Assembly: GCA_018287875.1 (NCBI GenBank)
Contig: JAGVVL010000009.1
Coordinates: forward strand, 806,001-870,000
Direction: 5' to 3'
Origin: Nigrospora sphaerica
Taxonomy: Eukaryota; Ascomycota; Sordariomycetes; Amphisphaeriales; Apiosporaceae
DNA length: 64,000 nt
This document shows positions 11,049 to 21,962 of the stretch, one piece after another (position 1 is the first letter of the stretch; each line of letters starts with the position of its first letter). The translations under genes and the position numbers were made by a program. The notes under the pieces were generated by a model that was not told the origin of the DNA, made no database searches, and saw only the letters and a list, made by a program, of their open reading frames with translations.

Positions 11049-13556
11049 ATGGAGGGAAACTCAAACAGGGAAGAGGAAGAGGAGGAGTATGCGTACTACG
11101 CCGAAATGGTTGACGGCTGGGTCTTCAGCGACAACACTTTTGGCCACACGCCCTACGACCAACGCGACCCGGCCCACACGCCCTGTCCTCCTAACCCGCG
11201 TAATGTATACCAGCTGGAGCGCGCCCTGCACGGTATGAACAGCCTACAGTTGTTTCACAACGCCCCCATTTCGCCTTCGGCCCTGGACACCGTCTTTGAG
11301 GTCCTTTGGCAGAGCCAGCCGTTCGCCGTCCGCGCCGCCTGCCGTGTCTTGCCGCCCAACGGCCCCGAGCTGTGGGGGCGTGACGAGGAGAAGGCTAACC
11401 TGGTGCTTGGCGAGTTGGCCCTCGGCCCTGAAAACGATGGTCGGAATGTCGAGTTCTTCGCCCAACTGGCCTTCTACGACATGGATGAGGAAAGAGACGC
11501 CTACCCCGACAAGCGCCACGACCCGCTAGATAAGGGCAAAGGCAAAGCCAGGCCCGAAGACGAAGAACTACCACGATACCACGTGATTTGGCCGATCTTG
11601 ATCAGTGACAATTACGGCGATGACTGGGTCACTGTCATCTGGACACAGATAATGTGGCACGACAAAGATGCTCATTATGCCGAGATTCAGGAGTTCTACG
11701 TGGTCGATCCCCGACTTGATGCCCTAATCTACAAGGCAGACTTCCAAGGGCCCTGCGACCGCCGCGATCGCATCGTGAAACGCTTCGAGTCACTCCTTGC
11801 GAATCTCGACGCCACGTGCGTCGTCACTTTTGCTCCAGGCTGCCTGGCGGAGGACGACCAGGGTGCCCGGCTCAAAACGTACTGGTACTCGCCCGAGATG
11901 CCCAGTGAAGAGCACAGCAGCGGAGAGCGCTGCTATGCCGTCGTCAAGCAGTGGATGTGGAAGCTTACGCACGAGATGTTCCCCCATGAGGACGACAACG
12001 CGGCCACGCAGTCCTCTAGTGCCGTGCTCCGCACCGTCAACCCCTACTTTGAGCGCATGTCCATGCTCGGCATCTGTGCCTGGGTGGCCATGGGCTCACT
12101 GAGCTTTGATGCGCGCGTGACCATCGAGTCGTTGCCCGAGGGCCATGTGTTCCCCGTCCTTCTCAACGGGGAGGACCGGATCTTTGCCCTCGGTGATCTG
12201 CGAGGTCCTGCCGTCGAGCCTAGGTTGGGGCCATCGATGGGTTATCTGGACCGTGAGAGAGACCTGTTCCGGGAATGGCAGGCAGGGAGCTGGTCGCAGG
12301 AGCGGACTGAAGCCGCTGCTCGAGATGCGGCTGCTCACGACAGCCAGGCCGATACGGCCACCGGCGCCGACGTCTCGGCAATGGACGCCAATGCTGCCGC
12401 TGCCCAAGTAGCGGTACCCAATGCCTCAAAGGCCCAGGCTCCAGTGGCGGATGCCAAGAACAACACTGCCCAGACAGCATATCATCCGCAGCCTCCCCAA
12501 CCGCACACCTCCGGTACGGGCTTGACAGCAAAGCAACGGTCGACGGCAGCAAGTACATCAGGCCCAGTTAACATTGCGCCGCCACAACAAGATAATGCGA
12601 GACCCGAGTACCACGCAGGGTCCCATCTACGACTTTCAGCCATCACGGATTGGATGCTGACGCCTCACCGAGGTCGCTTCGAGCGACCGAAGCAGTTTTT
12701 CGAATCAGGAATGCCATTCGCGGATACAAACGCTCAAGAAGTGCAACCTGGGAATGAGAATACACTGGGCGCCCATGGCCCACCGTTCCCCCGTGGCGAC
12801 CGTTCCGGGCAATGCGGGTCGCGCAAGGGAGCAGCGACGCAATCCCAGGGCGTCAGCACGCCGCCAGGGAACGAGGCAGTCGAGCACCCCTCTGGGTATT
12901 TTATCGAGTCTGAGTCGTCGAACGGCAAGTCCATGCGTCCGACCGCCACGTTGAGATTTCCCCAAATGATGACGCCCAAAGTGGCTCTGGGGGCCCACAA
13001 CGGCGTCTACCCCCTGGAGAACCATGCTCTACCAGCGCCCGGCAGCGCCGCCCGAGCCAACAAGCGGCCGGCCGCCGAGGCACGGCTGGATCAGGCCGGC
13101 TCTACCATGTCCCAAGACAAGAGGCAGCGGCCCCAGCTCGCGGGCGCCGAGTCGTCGCCGTCGAAGGACGAGCCCCTTTTTCTGACCAACCATTTCTCGA
13201 CGCCCTCGTCGGGCGGCGGACTCTTACGCACCCCGGCCAAACGGGGCCTCTCTATGTTGCCGCCGTTGCCTAAGCGCTCGTTACCCCAGCGCCACAACCG
13301 CCGTCACCGCCACGACGCGCCAACGCAAAACCCGTGGCTTGGCACCCCGGTGTGCCCGCAGGACCCCTTGGCCTCCGGGGCAAGCGAGTCGGCCGCCACG
13401 GATGCCGGGGGTCTCCAAAACACGGCCAACGACGACGGCAACGACTCTGCCCCTGCCCCTGGCCCGCGGCTGCCCAAGGCTCGGGGCCAGGACAAGGGCG
13501 ACTCGGAGTTTGATCACCCAAACCAGATGTTTGGGGACCTTCCCAGCGGCTTCTAG
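11049..13556 (+). CDS. Large protein of unknown function with acidic N-terminus and disordered C-terminal half
   Basis: An uninterrupted frame of 835 residues runs from the ATG at 11049. The frame opens earlier, at 10935, giving 873 residues, but the later ATG starts the acidic run REEEEEEYAYY and seems more natural. Residues about 50-400 look globular: RYHVIWPILISDNYGDDWV, EFYVVDPRLDALIYKA and MLGICAWVAMGSLSF, in an order that recalls Ulp1-like (C48) proteases. However, the usual HW catalytic pair is DW here, so this is only a resemblance. From about residue 430 on it is low-complexity (Ala/Ser/Pro/Gln-rich) with basic nuclear-type signals such as DKRQRP and PQRHNRRHRH. I do not recognise a family. 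Nuclear location is an inference. Confidence 0.7.
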   Translation: MEGNSNREEEEEEYAYYAEMVDGWVFSDNTFGHTPYDQRDPAHTPCPPNPRNVYQLERALHGMNSLQLFHNAPISPSALDTVFEVLWQSQPFAVRAACRVLPPNGPELWGRDEEKANLVLGELALGPENDGRNVEFFAQLAFYDMDEERDAYPDKRHDPLDKGKGKARPEDEELPRYHVIWPILISDNYGDDWVTVIWTQIMWHDKDAHYAEIQEFYVVDPRLDALIYKADFQGPCDRRDRIVKRFESLLANLDATCVVTFAPGCLAEDDQGARLKTYWYSPEMPSEEHSSGERCYAVVKQWMWKLTHEMFPHEDDNAATQSSSAVLRTVNPYFERMSMLGICAWVAMGSLSFDARVTIESLPEGHVFPVLLNGEDRIFALGDLRGPAVEPRLGPSMGYLDRERDLFREWQAGSWSQERTEAAARDAAAHDSQADTATGADVSAMDANAAAAQVAVPNASKAQAPVADAKNNTAQTAYHPQPPQPHTSGTGLTAKQRSTAASTSGPVNIAPPQQDNARPEYHAGSHLRLSAITDWMLTPHRGRFERPKQFFESGMPFADTNAQEVQPGNENTLGAHGPPFPRGDRSGQCGSRKGAATQSQGVSTPPGNEAVEHPSGYFIESESSNGKSMRPTATLRFPQMMTPKVALGAHNGVYPLENHALPAPGSAARANKRPAAEARLDQAGSTMSQDKRQRPQLAGAESSPSKDEPLFLTNHFSTPSSGGGLLRTPAKRGLSMLPPLPKRSLPQRHNRRHRHDAPTQNPWLGTPVCPQDPLASGASESAATDAGGLQNTANDDGNDSAPAPGPRLPKARGQDKGDSEFDHPNQMFGDLPSGF

Positions 13557-15202
13557 CTTTAATGGGCTTCGAGCAACGAGGACACACGCCGACACGAATG
13601 CGGAGGGGGGAGGGAATGCGGCTATGGGGGTACACATTCTGTTGGGGCATTTGGGTGCAGCAACGAAGGAAGGCGTTCCGTTCCGTGTATTAGGGTGTCA
13701 ATCGAGGCTGGCATATTGCGAACGCCGGTGATGTATGGGGAGAGGTTCGGCGCTGCTGTGGGCAGCGGAGTTTTGGGAAAAAGCAAATGAATGTGGCGGC
13801 ATGGCACAGAGGCCAATCCCCAAGATGGATGCATGCAACAGACGACAGTTTGTCGTTGTTTGGTAGGGCGACCTTCTTCGACCTCGACCCAAGTTCATGT
13901 CTTGATCCAGAAACCTGAGATCTCTCCCGCCCATCTTCCCAATGCCCCTCGCTTACGGTCCCGACGCTGCTCCCCTCCTGCGCCGTCCCTGTGCCGCGCC
14001 ATGTGACGATCGTCGTGATCGCCAGCCGACGGCCGTTGAGCCTCATTTAATAACCACATAACGCCATGCTTTGGCGCCCACGTGGACTTTACCCCCCATG
14101 CGTACCCACCTGTGAAGAGGGAAGAAAAACGGCATGGGCTCGTTCCATTCCGCCCCCGGGTTGAGGGGCCGTTGGAGCTCTCACCCCTGCGCGCACACCG
14201 GAAGGGGGGTCGCCGTGATCGGCCCGACGACCGCCCTAGTACGTACACGCACGCGTATAGAGCGGGTTTACCGTCAAGGGCAGGAGGCCCGTCTTGTTGG
14301 TACGCGAGTTTTTTTTTTTTCGTCTCGGAAGGCGCGGTAGCAGAGCGCGAGGCAGCAGGGCTACTCGGTACGTTTCTTTTTTTTTCTTGGGTGGGAAAAA
14401 GGGGAGGGGCGGCAAACGCCCGGGAATAAGAAGCACGAGCAGTAGCGTGGGGGGTATTTTTAGGCCTCTCCCTCCCCTAAAGTTTTTCTTTGTTAAATCC
14501 GACAGGGAACCACAGGGTCCAGGTAAAATGGGTGATCACTGCTCGATATGCCCCTAAAAAGTCCACTGCATCAAACCGAAGTGCCCGCCGCCATACCTAA
14601 CAAGCGGGCCCTAAAGCGACTAGTCGGGCGCCTAACACTGAACGCCACGCCCCGACGGTCAGTAATTGTAAAGATAATGGGCGGATCATATCTTCTTAGC
14701 GGGTAGATGGTAAAAACACTTAACCCCCCCGCCGCGTACGGAATCCCCTTTTCGCTACGGCAGCGCCGTCGGAGTCACCCCGACCAACCCCACGGGTAAC
14801 AGCGACTATGGTATTTTGCCCTTCTTTTTTTCTTCGCCAGTCAGGCATCTATTCTAGCATGAATTCCAGACGTGCCCTGGAGCGGGGCGGCGGGGAGAAG
14901 CATTGACAGATAGACCCCACGAAGAGGAGAACATGTCCCTTAATGGTGCCATGACTGCGCAAGGGTTCGAGTCCACAGCGCCTGGCGCCGGGGCCAGGAA
15001 ACCCGACTATTGATAGCCCTCACCGAGGAGCGCCATGAGAAGGGGGCCGAGACAGACCAATGGAAATTTGAAAAAGGGTCCGCTGGCAGTTCTCTGTTTC
15101 GGCGTCCTTTGTCTACTATCCTCTCCCCTTCCCTCTCCTCTTACCGCCGTTGGCAGCAACGGGGAAAAGGACCGGTTTCTCCTCCCGCTCTTATCGCACA
15201 AA
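13557..15202. other. Intergenic with homopolymer tracts
   Basis: There is no gene. It contains T runs of about 10-12 bases near 14311 and 14371 and several C+T-rich stretches, the usual marks of promoter DNA for the acyltransferase that follows. The overlapping open frames show no family features. Confidence 0.5.
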
Positions 15203-16848
15203 ATGTCGACGGCGACGCTACAGCGACAACCTGCGGCGGCGGCGGCCGAGATGCCGACGCCCGCCTACAGCCTGACGCCCGAGCTGCTGGGCACCGAACA
15301 CTGCGGGCCCAAGGGCTGGATCCAGCACAACTTGTGCTTTGAGCTGGACGAAGACTACGACATGTGAGTGGCATCGGAAAACAACGGGAGCTGCTCCTTT
15401 CGTGAAACCAGCCTTGTGCGAGGGCCTTCCCTTTCCGCAAGGCGCCTCCCGCTGACTTGGGGCCTGATTCTCTCACCAACAGGGAGCACGTCAGCACACT
15501 CCTGAGGAGCGCGCACCGGGCCATGAAGGCGCGGACGCCCATCGCGGGCTGCAAGATGGTGCCGCGGGCCGATGCGCGGCAGGCGGGCCAGTGGCAGTGG
15601 GTGCCGCTGACCGAGGGCGAGGTCGAGGACCTGCGCTTTGTGGACCGGCGCTCCGGGGACGGGGCCATGCCGAGCTTCGCTGACCTACAGGCGCACGATT
15701 TCCCGGCGGCGGAGCTGACGCCAGCGCGGACGAGCGCGCGTGACATTTGGCCTGGGCCCGAGCACGCGGAGATAGGAATCCCGGCCCTCTACTTCCAGGT
15801 GACGTTTGTGCGTGGCGGCCTCGTGCTGAACTCTATGTTCTTCCACGCCTCGCTCGACGCCACCTACTGCTGTGTGGTGCTGCGCGTGTGGGCCGAAGAG
15901 CTGCGCCAGCTTCAGGGGCTGGTTGTATACGACGCACTGGACCTGGCACCGCTCGTGGCTGCGCGCGACGTCCTCCTGCGCCCCGAGTCTCAGGACCTGC
16001 CGGCCGACGGGCCTGCCCCCCAGCCGGATGATTACCGCGAGTACCTCGTCCTGCCCGAGACGCCGACGGCGCCGCCGCCCAAGATGTGCTCCGAGAACAA
16101 CACGACGCAAGCCCACATCTTCACCTTCCCGCCCGCCGCGCTGGCCCAACTCAAGCGCGACGCCGCCCCTGTGGCCACCAACCTGCAGCTCCTACGCGGC
16201 AGCGAAGATCAGGACGGCCTCCCACCCTACATCTCAACGCTGGACGCTCTCAACGCCCTCGTGTTCAAGGCCATCATGACGGCGCAGTTCCCGGACCCCG
16301 GCGCCGTCGAGGACCCCGAGCGGCCCGCCTACCTCTCCGTCGCACTCGACGAGCGGCGTCGGGCCGGCCTGCCGCGCTTCACCGTCGGCAACCTGCTGGC
16401 GTGGGCGCCCGTGTGGGTGGCGCTGCGCGATATTGTGGCCGAGGCGACGCTGGCCGACTTGGCTGTGCTGATACGCCGGGCGCTGGCCCCGCGGTCCGAT
16501 GCCGCTTTCGTGCAGCGTCATGAGGCCTTTTTCCGCAGGCTACCCGACTTGGGTCCCGTCATCATGAGTGCGCTGCTGGATTTGCCCGGTCGTAACATCC
16601 TGTCATCCTCGTGGCGAGATATCCCCTACTATGACATCCAATGGGGCCCCTTGCTCGGCCACCGCGCTAAGGCTATGCGCTCACCCTCAGTCGGTATGTG
16701 CCCGGGTTTCCAAATCATGCTGCCCGAGCGGCCTGACAAGGAAGCCGGCACCATCGAGATGATTATCAACGTGGAGAACGAAGCCATTGGCAGGTTGCTG
16801 GAGCACCCACTATGGGCCAAGTACGCCCAAAAACCCCATGGGCTGTAA
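15203..16848 (+). CDS. BAHD-family acyltransferase (trichothecene 3-O-acetyltransferase-like), two exons
   Basis: The exons are 15203-15363 and 15483-16848 (508 residues), with a 119-nt intron having GTGAGT, GCTGAC and AACAG signals and completing the codon ATG at the junction. The BAHD acyl-CoA-dependent catalytic motif HxxxD is present as HASLD, and the structural DFGWG-type motif as DIQWG near the C-terminus. The N-terminal YSLTPELLG and the late NVENEAIGRLLEHPLWAKYA are typical of the fungal branch that includes trichothecene acetyltransferases. It transfers acyl groups from CoA to a hydroxyl or amine in the cytosol; the acceptor is unknown. Its 3' end lies 48 bases from the 3' end of a Zn2Cys6 regulator, but no other biosynthetic gene adjoins, so a cluster role is not shown. 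Confidence 0.88.
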
Positions 16849-16896
16849 TCGAAGGAGTCGGAAATGTACTTGTACATGCTAGTAGCCACCATGATT

Positions 16897-18672
16897 TCAA
16901 GGCGCCCCTCTGTCGTCTGCGCCGTGATCCCTTGCTGTGATAAGCTCCACGCGATTCCAAATATTACCATTGTCGTCCAGCATGACGAACCCAGCCGGAA
17001 AGCCCCGGACTTCTCGCCCGTTGGGCCCCTTCTGCTTCACCACCTGGGGTCGTGACCACAAGTCGCGGATCCTCTTTCCCTCAGGTGGAGGAGCGAGGCA
17101 CGCCGGCGGTACGGGTTCGACGGGCCAGCCGGACTCGTCCAGCACCAAATCGTGTTCAATCTCAATCAGACGCCGTCCGATGGGATACATATTGCCCACA
17201 TTCCACAGATTTTCCCGCGCGGCGCCGTGTTCCTTGATCAGGGACAGGGCCTGTAGACGCGTAGCGAGGTGCCGGCACTTCATGACGACGAAGTACATGA
17301 AAGGCATCAGCCACGTCTCGAAGCTGAAAGCAGGCCCGTTACTGATGAGCGCACGGCTGTGGAGAACCATGTCGCCGACATGGGTGGCACGGCGTACCAT
17401 GGTAGCGAAGCTACCGAGGTAGGCATCGTAGGACGTTTCTTTAGGGTCGAAGACGTTTTCGGTCCAAATCTGGCACAGGTCGAACTTGACCAAAAGATTG
17501 CAATAGGCTGCGTCTTCGTGTTCCGAAATGCCCGACCGGCTGGCGAGGTCGCCGGCGGCCTGCTGCCACGTGTGCAGTGCTTCTCGTATAGCCTGCTGGA
17601 CAGACGCAAGGCTATGAGGCACGGGCAGATGGCGCCGTTCGCCGTAGCGATAGATGTCAGCCATTCGGAGCAGGTGCGCCATGCGGGTCGTGAGCGCGTC
17701 CATGGTGTCCTGGGCTTCGGCAAGGGTCGCAAAGCGGGTCGGGACGGGCACTTCCAGTCCCTTCATGAGTGGGAAAGTCCTAATGCCCCAGAAGAAGGGC
17801 AGGACGCTGAGGCGGCGGAAGATGGGGGTCAGGTATTCGGTGGTCCAGGGCATGGCCTTAGTGGCGTTGGCCAGGATGCCGATCCCGTGCTGGCTGTGTT
17901 CCAGAGCGGCCTCGGTTTGACCCTGGAGGCACTCGATGCACACAACCAAGACGCACACAAGCAGCACAAGCGCCTCGTTCTTCAGTTCCCTGAGCTTTGC
18001 GATGGCGACATTATAGTGGAAGAGGCCGAAGGGGTTATCACTGAGTCGGGGCGCGGAGGTGCGGGTGACGAGAGCGCCGGGTCGGGCGCGTGGCGAAGCG
18101 TCCTCGTACAGGGCGCTGATGGCGACGAGACTATGGCGCACGGCGGGCTCGAAGTTGGCGAACTGGACGACGAGGTGCGTCCAGAAGTAGGGGTCTAGCG
18201 GCCCCGAGAGCACGGGGGCCACGACAGAGCAGAAGAAGTCCAGGGCGCGGCCCTCGCCGACGGCATTGACGGACTGGAAGACGCTGTTCGGTCGGTACCA
18301 CGTCAGGCCAGTCGAGAGCTGAGCCGCGTAGCCATCACACTTGCGTCCAGTCGAGAGGCAGCGCACGCAGGCGGGTTTCGTTTCGTCGCATTTGACCTTG
18401 CGAATCCTGCGTCATGCAGTGGTTATTAGCGGAAGGGATAGTGGCAGAATGGATGGGATAGATGGAGGTCGAGTGGTCGAGACGATGTGCCTGCTAACCC
18501 GAGTAGCTTTACCCGCTTGTTGTAGGGCTGCGATTGCGCGCGTGGGGAACGAGACGCCCTAACCAGGGATGACGCAGTGTCGCTACACTGGAGAGAGGCA
18601 GGTACGGTAGGGAGGTACGTACTTGCAGGTAAGACAGCCTGTCCGGACTTTGTGGCTTCCTTTACGCGCCAT
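16897..18672 (-). CDS. Zn2Cys6 transcription factor, two exons
   Basis: Exon 1 (18672-18623) and exon 2 (18406-16897) are separated by a 216-nt intron and give 519 residues. The intron splits the DNA-binding domain after the second Cys: CLTC ends exon 1 and KVKCDETKPACVRC continues in exon 2. Joined, this is the exact C-x2-C-x6-C-x6-C-x2-C-x6-C binuclear zinc cluster at residues 13-40. Exon 2 then carries the fungal-specific regulatory region (DPYFWTHLVVQFANFEPAV, then RHSLVAISALYEDA). This subfamily often has short, non-classical regulatory domains. Target genes cannot be read from sequence; the tail-to-tail BAHD gene is the nearest candidate. Confidence 0.88.
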
Positions 18673-20386
18673 CTTGCCGGTATAGTTTCAGACCTTTTCT
18701 GTAGGTACGGAACGAGATCAATTTGACTTCAAATTCTTGTAAGCGGGCAGGTTTTGTACGCACAATATGGTTGAGGGGCGAGGTGCCCGTGGGATTGATG
18801 AATCCAGGGATGCGATCCCGTTCAGTAGGTAAGTAGATGTCGTTACGCCTCCAATGCCCACCTTAGCGCATCTGTCAGCAACAAGATCGCAGGCAACCCT
18901 TCGATCGGGGAATGGATTGGATGGTCACTCGCCCCATAGCCCCAGCACAGCCCTGGGGAGCGACAGGCCTGCATAAGCCCCTGCAACCACAATCCCACGG
19001 CATGAATGCGCAGTTCACGATTGGTATGGAAGGTGTGGCATAAGAAGTTGCCCCGCCTCAGCTAACGAAGTACACAGCAGTGGAACAACCTAGCCCAGCA
19101 GGGACAGCAGCGTGGCGCCAGTACCGTGAAGACTGCATCGTGCCATCCCACTTTACCCCCCCCATGAACCTAGTGAGTACACCACACCAAAGGGAGCCCT
19201 TAGTAAAGGATTGTAGTCCCCATACATGTACTGTTGATGTACGTACACTGATATTAAATGCCATACGGTCTGCAACCCTTGGTTGATATAGAAGCGGAGT
19301 ATTGTTTTGCTGGTGTCGCCTTAGACCTGCCTCCTGCAACCGAAGGCGCAATGAGATATATGAATATTTAGTCGCAGTTGCCATCCTCCGAACCATGCTT
19401 GTCAAAACCCATGAGAGCAATTGGTATTATACTGAAGTTCACATACCGTGTTATGGACTCATGTCTATCCGTCCGCATGCATGCCCTTCGCTAAAGTCTA
19501 TTGCCTCGAGCTCTCTATGCAGCTCTTCATGCCTATGGGAACTGATATGCTACGCATCTCACTTATAATATGCCCTTATTCTTTAGGAGTCTGAAAGATC
19601 TGTCTAAATGTATGGTAACACGCGAACTCGTGCTGTCAAACGACACCCATGACAACATGAGGTCCGTCAAGGCAATTGCAGGCCCATCTGCATACAAGCC
19701 TCGAGCTGTCAGCATGTTGCCAAGAGAAAGAACTCGTACTTTCTCGATTCTACCAGGATGGTCTGCCTTGGGCCTGGAAGTGTTGTCATGACCCGAGCAC
19801 GGGATCAGGAAGTGTCCTGCGACGTCGAGGAGCTATCACGGAGCGGAAGTCTGGGGCCATGGCGAGGCAGCACGACGCAGAACCGAGGGCGCCGAACTGC
19901 CGGTTCACGGCCGGCTCTCATGGATGTGGCGTTCCAGGAGGCTCCAGAGGAAGCAGGCTTGAAGTTTTATTTTGCAGCCCCCGGGCCGGTTAAGCTCGCC
20001 ATTGTAGGACCGTGGCGCGCCTCCAACCGTCCGTTAGCCATCGCGGCCATCCTGCGGCGCCCTTAGCTGCTATCACCTTTCCATAATCTCGGGCCTGGCA
20101 GAGAGCGAGGACCGGCGCCCGCCGTCATCCTGCTCCTTGAAAGGCGTCCTGCAGGACTGGATTTCGGTGTTGTTGCTCCAGTTAGCGATCTGATCGATCG
20201 TGCATTTGGTTTGGGACGAGTACGAGGGCGTATATAAAGAACCGTGAGTCGGCTTGAACAGAACATTGAATCGACAGTCATCTACTTACTCACCAACATC
20301 TCCGGCGCCACTTGTTCTTTTGCATCACCTCAGTTTGACCAGCTGGATTTACTGATAGTCTCTCGCCCGGACAACCGCACAACACC
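18673..20386. other. Intergenic
   Basis: This is 1.7 kb without a recognisable gene, holding the promoters of the divergent Zn2Cys6 gene and the GPI-protein gene. Small frames around 19300-19800 and 19758-20066 show no family or codon signal. Confidence 0.5.
20231..20238 (+). promoter_or_regulatory. TATA element of the GPI-protein gene
   Basis: TATATAAA stands about 150 bases before the ATG at 20387, at a normal distance for a plus-strand start site some 30-40 bases downstream. This is inferred from motif and spacing only. Confidence 0.5.
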
Positions 20387-21653
20387 ATGAAGTTCACACT
20401 CGTGTCGGCCCTCCTTCTCGGAGCCCACGCCACCAGTTACTCGGATCAGGTACAAGCCGCCGATACGAAGGACAGCCAGCAAAGCGCTCCGGGGGCCTCG
20501 AGCATCAGCTCCTCGGCCCACGAGCCGCTCCCGACGCAGCCGGGCATCGCCGTCACGTGGTCGTCGACGACGTCGCCGGCGGAGGCAGCCTCGACAGCCC
20601 CCGGGGCCGCGCAGGCGCGGGCGGGCAACGCGACCGAGGCGGTGCTGGACGCGGTGGCGACCGTTAACGCACGCGTGCTGGCGTACGGCGGCGGCGACGC
20701 GGCCCCCATTTTGGACGCGGCCAAGGGCCTCGTGCTGCTGGTACAGAACCTCACGCGCGTGCTCAATGGCAGCGAGGCGAGCTTCCCAGCCGCCGCCGCT
20801 TCTTCTTCTTCTCCTTTTGCGGCCTCTCGCAGTGCCCTTCCCATCACCCGCGCCTCCTTCGCCGCCCCCGGCGACGGCGACGGTGGCCCCGGCCCCGCCG
20901 CGCGCCAGGCCGTCGAGCAGCTGCTGCGTGACATCAACAACACCAAGTGGGCGTTCCAGCAGGCCGGCATCTGCGACATCATGTACTTTGTCGTTGGCAA
21001 GATTGGTATGTGGCGAGAAAAGGACGGTGGTTCCTTCCTCATCCCCCTTCCTCCCGGACCCACCGCTGCTCCCGGTTTTGTTTCCCCTACCGGGCGTGTT
21101 TGCTTAAGTACTTACTGACACCGTAAATCCAGGCGACAGCTTCCGTGACCTCCTCACCACGATGCTGACGCAGGCACCCGCCGCCGACCGTACCGCGGCC
21201 AACGGGACGGCATCGGGCGCCGCCATGGCCTTCAAGCAGAGCCAGGCGCTGCTGGGGCCGCGCTACTGCGTCAATGCCAACGTCCCGGCCCGGCACCGCG
21301 GCAACAACAGCACCACCAGCGGCGGTGCCCCGCCCAGGAACCCCCAGCTGCCGCCTCTCCAAACATACCAGGTCGTCGGCGGCAACAGCACCATGATGGC
21401 CTCCTCGTCTCCCTCGGCGTTGTCGTCGTCTGCGGCCTCGGACCAGCAGACGCAGCTTGATGTTTCCCCGGCCTCGTCCGCCGCCGAACCCACGGCCACG
21501 GCCCAGGCCACCAACGACCGCGTCCAGGGCGCCGCCGCCCAGACCACCATCTCGGGAGAGGCCGCCGCCACCACCGCGGGCGCCGCTGGCGGCTTGCGCG
21601 TTCCGGCCGCCGCCTGGGGCCTCCTCGTGGCGTTGCCCGGCTTTCTGCTGTGA
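20387..21653 (+). CDS. Secreted GPI-anchored Ser/Ala/Thr-rich protein, two exons
   Basis: The exons are 20387-21005 and 21133-21653, with a 127-nt intron (GTATGT donor, ATCCAG acceptor), giving 379 residues. The protein begins with a signal peptide (MKFTLVSALLLGAHA). A long Ala/Ser/Gly-rich part with a more ordered helical stretch follows around VLDAVATVNARVLAYGGGDA and RQAVEQLLRDINNTKW. It ends with a Ser/Ala-rich stalk and a hydrophobic tail (WGLLVALPGFLL) after small residues, as in GPI attachment signals. Several N-x-S/T sites are visible. Location at the cell surface or wall is inferred. No enzymatic domain is recognised. The following CE15 gene is convergent with it. Confidence 0.78.
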
Positions 21654-21962
21654 GGACGTGGCGAGTTATGAAGCATTCCTGCTGGCTGGGATGGCGTGTA
21701 CGAATAAATAGGGGGGACGGGTGTGGCCTGGATGTTTCGCTTTTCGTCTATTCTGTGCTTCCGTGTTATTGTGGTGCTGCGTCGAGGGGTGGGGATACTA
21801 CCGCGGATTGGATGCGGGCTGCTGGCAGACAAGCTTGGTTTAATTGTTGTATATAAGTGTATGTAAATCAGTAGAATAATCATGATTCCGCTCATCGGGC
21901 AGCCTGTGTACCCACGCCCCACAAATTGATCATTACTCCTTTGTCAAGTACAAACAACCCTC
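21654..21962. other. Spacer between convergent genes
   Basis: It holds the 3' ends of the GPI-protein gene and the CE15 gene. AT-richer sequence with AATAAAT near 21705 and TATATAAG near 21850 may serve transcript ends. Confidence 0.4.

Noticed and set aside
14940..15000. A tRNA B-box-like word GGTTCGAGTCC near 14964
   Set aside because: The flanking bases cannot form the T stem, and no acceptor or anticodon stem is found.
17269..18198. A 309-codon plus-strand frame
   Set aside because: It is antisense to the Zn2Cys6 gene, which has a complete family architecture; the frame is open only because of GC-rich codon structure.
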